Assembly (NCBI GenBank): GCA_905236295.1
Contig: CAJOQF010000068.1
Location: 1 to 7,136 of the forward strand
Reading direction: 5' to 3'
From: an uncultured Eubacterium sp.
GTDB lineage: Bacteria > Bacillota > Clostridia > Lachnospirales > Lachnospiraceae
Length of the DNA: 7,136 bases
The notes under the pieces are model-generated. The model was not told the DNA's origin. It worked only from the letters and a program-made list of their open reading frames with translations, and did not search any database. Positions 1 to 4,874 of this stretch are shown here, one piece after another. Numbering within the stretch: position 1 is the stretch's first letter; each line of letters opens with the position of its first letter. The position numbers were made by a program, and so were the translations under genes.

Positions 1-818
1 ATCTTAGGAAGCATGGAGCCTGCGCCAAATTGTCCCTCTTCTATGTATCGTTTGCTCTCCTCAACAGTCATCTTGGATACTTCCTTTTGAGTTTCCTTGC
101 CAAAATCGAGGCAAACATGCTCAACATCCGTCATCATGATGAGGATATCGGCATCCACAAGTTCCGCAAGTTTTCCGGCTGCCGTGTCTTTTTCGATGAC
201 GGCAGAAGCACCCTTTAAGTTGTTGCCCTGCTTTAACACCGGAATTCCGCCGCCGCCGCAGGCAATCACTACCTGATCTGCATCGAGAAGTGTATTGATG
301 GTGTCTATCTCTACAATATCAACCGGTTTTGGCGAAGCTACAATTCGCTTGTAACCGCCTTCAACCTCTGTTACATGATTTCCCTTTTGCTCCTGAGCGT
401 CAGCATCCTCCTTGTCCATAAGACGGCCTATTATCTTGGTCGGCTCATAGAACGCCTCATCATAAGGATCTACCACAACCTGAGTCAATACTGTTGATAC
501 CGGCTTGACTATGCCACGGTTTAAAAGCTCGGTTGTTATAGCATTCTGAAGATCATAACCGATGTATCCCTGGCTCATAGCCGAACAGACGCTCATCGGT
601 GTGGATGTGTACTCCGGATAGAGTCTGGCAAACTCCGACATCGCAGTGTGGATCATTCCTACCTGAGGTCCGTTTGAGTGAGTTACTACCACAGCATATC
701 CTCTCTGGATCAGGTCAGCTATCACCTTTGATGTGGATTTTATTGCCTCCTGCTGTTTCGGAAGTGTCTTTCCAAGCGCATCATGTCCGAGCGCAATTAC
801 TATTCTGGTTTTTTTCAT
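1..818 (-). CDS. arcC: Carbamate kinase (ArcC/YqeA-like), 3' end cut by the window edge
   Basis: Carbamate kinase reversibly transfers phosphate between carbamoyl phosphate and ADP, giving ATP, ammonia and CO2 in arginine, citrulline or purine-derived catabolism; the protein is cytosolic. The first 272 codons are present and read without a stop to position 3, about 85-90% of the usual ~310 residues. Family motifs are visible: an N-terminal strand and glycine loop IVIALGHDALG (6-16), THSNGPQVG (46-54), MSQGYIGYDLQNA (81-93), YKRIVASPKPVDI (156-168), CGGGGIPV (187-194) and the kinase block GASAVIEKDTAAGKLAE (203-219). The resemblance is closer to YqeA-type kinases than to classical ArcC. The first loop is normally GGNA and is GHDA here. 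The start is the ATG at 818, preceded by AGGG about 10 nt upstream. It follows ssrA by 92 nt, without a recognisable terminator or a strong promoter between them. Family assignment is secure; the exact pathway cannot be told because the downstream neighbours are outside the window. Confidence 0.95.
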   Translation of the reverse strand, partial: MKKTRIVIALGHDALGKTLPKQQEAIKSTSKVIADLIQRGYAVVVTHSNGPQVGMIHTAMSEFARLYPEYTSTPMSVCSAMSQGYIGYDLQNAITTELLNRGIVKPVSTVLTQVVVDPYDEAFYEPTKIIGRLMDKEDADAQEQKGNHVTEVEGGYKRIVASPKPVDIVEIDTINTLLDADQVVIACGGGGIPVLKQGNNLKGASAVIEKDTAAGKLAELVDADILIMMTDVEHVCLDFGKETQKEVSKMTVEESKRYIEEGQFGAGSMLPK

Positions 819-832
819 GTTTCTTACCCTGC

Positions 833-877
833 AGAGTGCACGCCATGCTTCCCATGTTAGCCACAGCTTACCACTCT
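833..877 (-). promoter_or_regulatory. Possible structured leader upstream of the carbamate kinase gene
   Basis: The spacer between ssrA and the carbamate kinase start contains nested inverted repeats. On the minus strand AGAGTG (877-872) pairs with CACTCT (838-833). Inside it, GTAAGC and GCTAAC (871-866 and 861-856) can pair with one mismatch around a 4-nt loop, and CATG (856-853) can pair with CATG (847-844). This could fold as a closed multi-helix element ending about 14 nt before the start codon, near the ribosome binding site. No U-run follows, so it does not look like an intrinsic terminator. The function is unknown; the helices are short and may be chance. Confidence 0.25.
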
Positions 878-910
878 TTCATATTTGTACTGTAATTTTA
901 AAGTTACCTA

Positions 911-1261
911 GTGGAGTAGACGGGAGTTGAACCCGTGTCCGAAAGCCCGTTCATTGTACTTCTACTATCATAGTCTGTTGTTTGAGATTCCCTCACTCGC
1001 GCGAAAACAGACATCCTCGCGACTTTGGTAGCTTCATAGATCCGCACGCGCGCTCAAAGCTTTGCGCACGCCGTTTCCTGCTAAATAATGATACCTGAGA
1101 TAAAAGCGCAGGTTCTTAAATCAGAGGCACGCTGCAATTAAGCTGCAGCGAGTGCGTAAGAAGTATCTTCTTTAGCGTTTAATTTTAGGTTGGAGTTTGA
1201 CGCACTGCCTTACGGATAGCTTCTCCAACTTCAAGACTCCCGTCGAAACCGGTACTACCCC
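911..1261 (-). ncRNA. ssrA: Transfer-messenger RNA (tmRNA, 10Sa RNA)
   Basis: tmRNA rescues ribosomes stalled on mRNAs lacking a stop codon: it acts as an alanyl-tRNA, then as a short mRNA adding a degradation tag. The 5' end GGGGUAGUACCGGUUUCGACGG (1261 downward) is the canonical tmRNA start, and GGGGUAG pairs with CUACUCC near the 3' end to form the 7-bp acceptor stem. The T-arm is ACGGG-TTCAACT-CCCGT (936-920). The tag reading frame lies at 1176-1138. The total of about 351 nt is normal for one-piece bacterial tmRNA. After the discriminator A (912) the genome reads CTA, so the 3' CCA is not encoded and must be added by the CCA enzyme. An AT-rich TATTATAAA stretch lies 10-18 nt upstream of the 5' end and could be a -10 box, but no convincing -35 was seen. 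The gene follows smpB, the gene for its protein partner, by 47 nt. Confidence 0.97.
1138..1176 (-). other. tmRNA proteolysis-tag reading frame
   Basis: Reading from GCT at 1176-1174 gives A-K-E-D-T-S-Y-A-L-A-A-A and then TAA at 1140-1138. The resume codon was chosen because the five bases before it, TAAAC, agree with the E. coli UAGUC resume context at the U, A and C positions, and because GCT continues directly into a tag ending in the ALAA-type degron recognised by ClpXP. With the alanine carried by tmRNA itself the full tag would be 13 residues. Resumption one codon earlier (AAC, Asn) is possible but less likely. Confidence 0.85.
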
Positions 1262-1308
1262 ATATTTAGTTTTATAATATAACAGGCTAAAACCTGCCAT
1301 AAACTTAT

Positions 1309-1785
1309 TTATAGATTGCGTATCTTGAACTCACGCTGAGCCTCGCGTCTCATATCTTTCTTCGCGATATCTGCGCGTTTGTCGTAGAGTTTCTTTCCTT
1401 TTGCCAGTGCAATCTCAACCTTTACAAGGCTTCCCTTAAAATAAACCCTAAGCGGGATTATGGTGTATCCCTGCTCTTTGGTCTTGCCGAGAAGTTTGCT
1501 TATCTCCTTTTTGTGAAGGAGCAGCTTTCTCTCCCTGAGCGGATCCTTGTTAAATATATTTCCCTTTTCATAGGGCGAAATATGCATACCGTAGATGATC
1601 ATCTCGCCGTTTACAATATGAATGAATGATTCTTTGATGCTGCATTTACCCATGCGCAGCGACTTCACTTCAGTACCTGCAAGCGAGATACCCGCCTCAT
1701 ATTTTTCTTCTATAAAGTAATCGTGGTAAGCCTTTTTGTTGTTGGCTATAAGGCGTTCACCCGATTTTTTCCCCTCATTTCCCAT
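1309..1785 (-). CDS. smpB: SsrA-binding protein SmpB
   Basis: SmpB binds tmRNA, brings it to stalled ribosomes and places its C-terminal tail in the empty mRNA channel during trans-translation. The 158-residue product has the family's usual size. Visible hallmarks are [20 protein letters not shown] (13-32), the G-TEVKSLR segment (37-44), [10 protein letters not shown] (67-76), the [26 protein letters not shown] core (111-132) and the basic tail beginning [13 protein letters not shown] (132-144). The frame could extend 9 codons upstream to a TTG at 1812, but AGGAGG (1803-1798) lies inside that extension, 12 nt before the ATG at 1785, so this ATG is preferred. The gene lies between the secG terminator and ssrA. 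Only about 24 nt separate the terminator U-run from the AGGAGG, leaving little room for its own promoter, so expression probably depends on read-through. Confidence 0.97.
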   Translation of the reverse strand: MGNEGKKSGERLIANNKKAYHDYFIEEKYEAGISLAGTEVKSLRMGKCSIKESFIHIVNGEMIIYGMHISPYEKGNIFNKDPLRERKLLLHKKEISKLLGKTKEQGYTIIPLRVYFKGSLVKVEIALAKGKKLYDKRADIAKKDMRREAQREFKIRNL

Positions 1786-1826
1786 TATAAACTTCTTCCT
1801 CCTGATATACAAGTGACAAACTAATG

Positions 1827-1853
1827 AAAAAGGCTACCGTTATTTCGGTAGCC
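1827..1853 (-). terminator. Intrinsic terminator after secG
   Basis: On the minus strand an 8-bp perfect stem, GGCTACCG-loop AAATAA-CGGTAGCC, is followed directly by TTTTT. It starts 9 nt after the secG stop codon. This is the clearest terminator in the window and separates secG from smpB. Confidence 0.93.
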
Positions 1854-1862
1854 TCTGTAATC

Positions 1863-2108
1863 TTATTGGAAATATGCCATTGCAAGCACGGCCGAGATCG
1901 CGATGAAGAGTGTTACGAACAACACTGTGATCTTAACAAGATTTCCCTCCATAGATCTGCCCTTGTTCTTCTGCCAATAGCTGTTGTCTACAGCTCCGCT
2001 GAGAGAACCGAGACCGTTCTGTTTTCCTTCCTGGAGAAGGATAACCAATATAGATAAAGCGCATACCGCAATCAAAACTATAATAAGTACAACTTTAAGC
2101 GTATCCAA
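1863..2108 (-). CDS. secG: Protein-export translocase subunit SecG
   Basis: SecG is the small accessory subunit of the SecYEG channel in the cytoplasmic membrane and assists SecA-driven preprotein export. The 81-residue protein has the expected architecture: a first membrane segment at about residues 5-25, a cytoplasmic loop starting with the conserved LLQEGKQNGLG (24-34) and GSLSGAVD (34-41), and a second membrane segment at about 58-78. The start is a TTG at 2108-2106, chosen because AGGAGG at 2122-2117 lies 8 nt upstream and the only other Met codons lie deep inside the protein. It has its own promoter (2169-2197) and terminator (1827-1853), so it looks monocistronic. In many Firmicutes secG is followed by rnr and then smpB; here smpB follows directly. 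Confidence 0.95.
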   Translation of the reverse strand: MDTLKVVLIIVLIAVCALSILVILLQEGKQNGLGSLSGAVDNSYWQKNKGRSMEGNLVKITVLFVTLFIAISAVLAMAYFQ

Positions 2109-2116
2109 AACTTAAA

Positions 2117-2122
2117 CCTCCT
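2117..2122 (-). promoter_or_regulatory. Ribosome binding site of secG
   Basis: A perfect AGGAGG sits 8 nt before the TTG codon at 2108. It decides the non-ATG start of secG. Confidence 0.9.
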
Positions 2123-2161
2123 AAACTACCAAGCGGGAAACTCCCCTTTTCATTCACATAA

Positions 2162-2181
2162 CTCATGTATAATATCATGAG
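2162..2181. promoter_or_regulatory. Inverted repeat overlapping the secG -10 box, possible operator
   Basis: The arms CTCATG (2162-2167) and CATGAG (2176-2181) form a perfect 6-bp inverted repeat around an 8-bp AT-only centre that contains the -10 hexamer. The position is what a repressor site would have. No regulator is recognised, and the assignment is inference from position and symmetry alone. Confidence 0.35.
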
Positions 2182-2197
2182 AAAAACAAAAAATCAA
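2169..2197 (-). promoter_or_regulatory. Sigma-A-type promoter of secG
   Basis: On the minus strand TTGATT (2197-2192) is separated by 17 nt from TATTAT (2174-2169). The predicted transcript would start near 2162, giving a leader of roughly 55 nt before the TTG start. Confidence 0.85.
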
Positions 2198-2240
2198 GCA
2201 TTTTTTAATTTATAAGACATTTTATGAACAATCCCTCGGA

Positions 2241-2606
2241 TCACTGTCCCCTCAAGAGCTCCACTACCACATCCTCGGACGGGAATGACTTGCAGGCGAG
2301 ACGATATCCCTCGTCCAACTCCTCCTGACTGATATGAGTCATATCCTGAATCGTAACAGGAGTAGCTCCCTCCAAGAATTTTACCTTGCATTTTCCGCAG
2401 GTTCCCATGCCTCCGCATTCAACCTTGAAATGCGCACCATTTCTTCTCAAGATTTCAAGAAGACTCTTGGGTTTCTGGATAGGTCTTACATCCTTTTTTG
2501 CATCGAGAAGTCCGAAGAGACGCTTTCTTCCGCTTTTTACTTCGGAATCTCCACCTCCTATCAGGATTTCTTTTTTCTCATTTCCGTTAATAACAGTTAT
2601 TTTCAT
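2241..2606 (-). CDS. Small 2Fe-2S ferredoxin (plant/corrinoid-activator type)
   Basis: This is a soluble one-domain iron-sulfur electron carrier, about 121 residues from the ATG at 2606. The cluster ligands are clear: Cys64, Cys70 and Cys73 in ECGGMGTCGKC (C-x5-C-x2-C), then Cys105 in GYRLACKS. The segment TPVTIQDMTHISQEELDEGYRLAC (82-105) resembles the ferredoxin domain at the front of reductive activators of corrinoid proteins, but no ASKHA ATPase domain follows; the gene ends at TGA 2243-2241. Residues about 17-47, between the first strands and the SLLEILRRNG helix, form an insert with no counterpart in ordinary ferredoxins. The start is uncertain: ATG 2615 and GTG 2621 are in frame, and the best Shine-Dalgarno-like sequence, AGAGGA, suits GTG 2621 best. 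It follows trigger factor by about 117 nt with no clear promoter. The redox partner is unknown. Confidence 0.85.
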   Translation of the reverse strand: MKITVINGNEKKEILIGGGDSEVKSGRKRLFGLLDAKKDVRPIQKPKSLLEILRRNGAHFKVECGGMGTCGKCKVKFLEGATPVTIQDMTHISQEELDEGYRLACKSFPSEDVVVELLRGQ

Positions 2607-2642
2607 ACAAGACATCCCCACAAAAGCTTTTTCCTCTGACAA

Positions 2643-2671
2643 ATTTGGCTGCGTCGACGACGCAGCCAAAT
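2643..2671. repeat. 13-bp perfect inverted repeat (hairpin) between tig and the ferredoxin gene
   Basis: Arms at 2643-2655 and 2659-2671 are fully complementary around a GAC triloop, with a GC-rich core GGCTGCGTC. It lies 52-80 nt after the tig stop and about 20-37 nt before the candidate ferredoxin starts. Neither strand has a U-run after it, so it is not a textbook terminator. It could end or stabilise the tig transcript, or shape the ferredoxin leader. Confidence 0.7.
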
Positions 2672-2691
2672 AATTCTTAACTTATACTTGT

Positions 2692-2714
2692 GGCACTTCG
2701 ACAGGCTCAGTGCC
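2692..2714. repeat. Hairpin containing the CTTCGACAGGC repeat, downstream of tig
   Basis: GGCACT (2692-2697) and AGTGCC (2709-2714) form a 6-bp stem around an 11-nt loop, starting 9 nt after the tig stop codon. The segment CTTCGACAGGC (2696-2706) recurs exactly at 4852-4862, also just downstream of a stop codon. No U-run follows. It looks like a dispersed intergenic element, perhaps part of the tig 3' end. Confidence 0.55.
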
Positions 2715-2723
2715 CGAGAGCTA

Positions 2724-4055
2724 TTACGCTTCTTCCTTTGATTCTTCTTTGTCTTCTTTCTTCTTCGGCTTAGCTCTCTGCTTTACGCTATCCATGATAA
2801 GGTCAATCGCCTTGCGCATCTGAAGATCTTCTCTGATGTTCTTCTTCTCTTCATCTCCCATAAGCTCAAGGATCTTGTCCTTTTCCATCTGGTACATCTC
2901 GGCCATCTTCTCGATCTCTTTATCGAACTCTTCGTCAGTTGCCTCGATGTTCTCCTCTTTGACGATCTGTCCAAGCACGAGTGAGTTGTTGATGTTCTTG
3001 ATCGCCTCAGGACGAAGCTCTTCCTTGAGTGAATCAAGGTCTGCTCCTGAATACTGAAGATACATATCCATTGAAAGTCCCTGTGACTGGATTCTCTGAG
3101 CGAACTCATTTACCATGTTGTTTACCTGAGTCTCGATCATCGGCTCCGGAACATCCATCTTAGACTTGTCAACTATCTTTGCAAGGGCCTCCTCTTCCTG
3201 TGTGAAGCGGGCATTGTCTTTCTTTCTCTCCTCGAGTTTCTCTTTTACGCTTGCCTTGTACTCGTCGAATGTATCAAACTCTGATACGTCCTGTGCAAAC
3301 TCATCATCGAGAGCCGGAAGCTCTTTCTCCTTAACCTCGTGTATCTTAACCTTGAATACAGCCGGCTTGCCTGCGAGCTCTTTTGCGTGATACTCCTCAG
3401 GGAATGTAACGTTTACTTCAACCTCATCTTCAGCCTTCTTGCCGATAAGCTGATCCTCGAATCCCGGAATAAATGAGCCTGATCCGATAACAAGTGTGTG
3501 ATTCTCAGCCTTGCCGCCTTCGAAAGCCTTGCCATCCATATATCCGTCAAAGTCGATAACTGCGCTGTCTCCGTCCTTGATAGCACGGTCAACAACTACC
3601 ATTCTCGAATTTCTCTCCTGCTCAGACTTGATCTCCTCGTCGATCTCCTCGTCTGTAACTGTGCAGTCAATCTTTGTAACCGTAACTCCGATGTACTTGC
3701 CAAGCTCAACCTCAGGTCTTACAGCCACCTTTGCTGTGAAGATGAACTCCTTGCCCTTCTCCATCTGTGTTACATCTATCTCAGGCATTGAAACGATCTC
3801 AAGACCGCACTCTTCGGATGCATCACCATATGCCTTCGGTAAAAGCTGATTTGCTGCATCCTCATAGAAGATACCTGCACCGTAGATCTTTTCGATGACC
3901 TGTCTCGGTACTTTACCCTTTCTGAAGCCGTCAATAGAAATCTTCTTACGCTGCTTCATGTATACTGAATTGACAGCTGCATCAAAATCTGCTGCCGGAA
4001 CACTTACGGTAAGCTTTGCCATATTATGTTCCAAATTCTCAACTTTTACACTCAT
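2724..4055 (-). CDS. tig: Trigger factor, ribosome-associated chaperone and prolyl isomerase
   Basis: Trigger factor docks at the ribosomal exit tunnel, shelters nascent chains and has peptidyl-prolyl cis-trans isomerase activity. The 443-residue product matches the family's size and three-domain order. The N-terminal ribosome-binding domain carries the signature GFRKGKVPR (43-51). The FKBP-type isomerase domain spans about 161-243, with FIPGFEDQLIGKK (195-207). The C-terminal helical chaperone domain follows from PALDDEFAQDV (247-257) and ends in a highly charged Lys/Glu tail (about 426-443). The ATG at 4055 has AGGAGG (4073-4068) 12 nt upstream, and the promoter at 4132-4160 implies a leader of about 70 nt. 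Two hairpins lie just after the stop. In many genomes tig precedes clpP/clpX; here a ferredoxin gene follows instead. Confidence 0.97.
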   Translation of the reverse strand: MSVKVENLEHNMAKLTVSVPAADFDAAVNSVYMKQRKKISIDGFRKGKVPRQVIEKIYGAGIFYEDAANQLLPKAYGDASEECGLEIVSMPEIDVTQMEKGKEFIFTAKVAVRPEVELGKYIGVTVTKIDCTVTDEEIDEEIKSEQERNSRMVVVDRAIKDGDSAVIDFDGYMDGKAFEGGKAENHTLVIGSGSFIPGFEDQLIGKKAEDEVEVNVTFPEEYHAKELAGKPAVFKVKIHEVKEKELPALDDEFAQDVSEFDTFDEYKASVKEKLEERKKDNARFTQEEEALAKIVDKSKMDVPEPMIETQVNNMVNEFAQRIQSQGLSMDMYLQYSGADLDSLKEELRPEAIKNINNSLVLGQIVKEENIEATDEEFDKEIEKMAEMYQMEKDKILELMGDEEKKNIREDLQMRKAIDLIMDSVKQRAKPKKKEDKEESKEEA

Positions 4056-4131
4056 TTTATAAATTATCCTCCTAAAGTATCTATAAGTAAATATAAACCT
4101 AAGAGCCTACATAAGCACGCTCTGAGATGCC

Positions 4132-4160
4132 ATTTTAGCACAGAATGTTTTTTATTTCAA
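4132..4160 (-). promoter_or_regulatory. Strong sigma-A promoter of tig, extended -10
   Basis: On the minus strand TTGAAA (4160-4155) is separated by 17 nt from TAAAAT (4137-4132), and TGC directly before the -10 gives an extended -10 element. It is the best promoter in the window and fits high constitutive expression of trigger factor. Confidence 0.9.
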
Positions 4161-4194
4161 GAGCAAAAATCTCCTATACGAAATTTCAAGCCTG

Positions 4195-4218
4195 CTCTTT
4201 TCGAAAAATCGAAAAAAG
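4195..4218. terminator. AT-rich hairpin between the DJ-1 gene and tig, possible terminator
   Basis: On the minus strand CTTTTTTCGA-TTTT-TCGAAAAGAG can form a 10-bp stem with one G-T pair. A second imperfect hairpin, ATTGA...TCAAT (about 4225-4249), lies just upstream in transcription and is followed by GACGGCC and then TTTTTT. One of these probably ends the cysE-mtnA-DJ-1 transcript before the tig promoter, but neither is a classic GC-rich stem with a U-run. The remaining spacer down to the tig promoter shows nothing further. Confidence 0.35.
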
Positions 4219-4278
4219 GCCGTCATTGATCACTACAAAAATGGTCAATTGCGAACATGAGCTCGTTGCACGAATAAT

Positions 4279-4824
4279 TTAGCCTATAACATCCTCACGG
4301 ATCTTCTTTGCTGCATCGGCATTCTGCAGGTAAGCCACTATCTCAAGTGCAAAGTCAAGTGCCTTGCCCATTCCCGGAGCCGTAATAATATTTTTGTCCT
4401 TTACAACCTCGTTCTTTACATAGGTTGCCCCTGTAAGTTTGTCCTCAAATCCCGGATATACGGAAGCTTTTTTGCCATCAAGGACACCTGCTTGTCCCAA
4501 TATAAAAGGAGCTGCACATATGGCTGCGACAAGCTTTCCGGCTTTTGCATACTCCTTAACGGTGTCGACAACCTTCTCGTTGTTTGCAAGATTTGTCGTT
4601 CCCGGCATACCTCCCGGAAGCACAACCGCGTCAAATGAAGCGAGATCAACCTCGTCGATCACATCATCCGCATACAACTTTATGTTGTGCGCACCCTTTA
4701 TCACCTTGCCACCCTCAATCGAAACAGTGGTGATATCCTCCCCTGCCCTTCTTAAGATATCAACTGTGGTGAGACCTTCTATCTCCTCAAATCCGTCAGC
4801 AAGAAACATTAATACTTTACTCAT
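4279..4824 (-). CDS. DJ-1/PfpI (ThiJ) family protein
   Basis: This cytosolic flavodoxin-fold protein of the DJ-1/ThiJ/PfpI superfamily has 181 residues, the normal size. The nucleophile-elbow cysteine is Cys103 in AAICAAPFIL (100-109), equivalent to human DJ-1 Cys106. The acid that supports it is Glu16 in DGFEEIEGLT (10-19), equivalent to DJ-1 Glu18. LPGGMPGTTNL (69-79) and APGMGKALDFALEIV (149-163) are typical of the DJ-1/YajL branch. At the place of DJ-1 His126 this protein has Tyr123 (SVYPG). Members are linked to oxidative stress, methylglyoxal or protein deglycation and chaperone activity; the exact role is disputed, so no gene symbol is assigned. GGAGG lies 6 nt before the ATG at 4824. 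It starts 50 nt after mtnA, which suggests it is the last gene of the same operon. Confidence 0.93.
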   Translation of the reverse strand: MSKVLMFLADGFEEIEGLTTVDILRRAGEDITTVSIEGGKVIKGAHNIKLYADDVIDEVDLASFDAVVLPGGMPGTTNLANNEKVVDTVKEYAKAGKLVAAICAAPFILGQAGVLDGKKASVYPGFEDKLTGATYVKNEVVKDKNIITAPGMGKALDFALEIVAYLQNADAAKKIREDVIG

Positions 4825-4851
4825 AGTTTTCCTCCCTGTTTTAAGGCGTCG

Positions 4852-4874
4852 CTTCGACAGGCAAAACGACCTGT
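4852..4874. repeat. Second copy of CTTCGACAGGC with a small hairpin, downstream of mtnA
   Basis: CTTCGACAGGC at 4852-4862 is identical to 2696-2706. Here it overlaps a 5-bp stem, ACAGG (4857-4861) with CCTGT (4870-4874), which abuts the mtnA stop codon at 4875. The surrounding bases differ from the tig copy, so only the 11-nt core is shared. Confidence 0.45.

Noticed and set aside
30..218. Plus-strand 62-codon open frame at the left edge
   Set aside because: The opposite strand encodes conserved carbamate kinase sequence without interruption; this frame is a shadow.
599..930. Two overlapping plus-strand open frames across the carbamate kinase 5' end and spacer
   Set aside because: They are antisense to conserved kinase residues, overlap each other and run toward the tmRNA 3' end; there is no coding evidence.
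1281..1294. CAGG-TTTTAG-CCTG hairpin between smpB and ssrA as a terminator
   Set aside because: The stem is only 4 bp, with no proper U-run; too weak to support.
1777..1812. TTGTAT-17 nt-TATAAT promoter-like match at the smpB start (minus strand)
   Set aside because: The -10 match overlaps the ATG itself, so transcription would begin inside smpB. The -35 has only three matching bases; it is most likely a chance result of TTTATAATG.
1786..1812. Upstream extension of smpB to a TTG codon
   Set aside because: The AGGAGG ribosome binding site lies within the extension, and the added residues do not resemble SmpB N-termini.
1824..2057. Plus-strand 77-codon open frame opposite secG
   Set aside because: It starts next to the secG terminator and runs through secG in antisense; there is no family resemblance.
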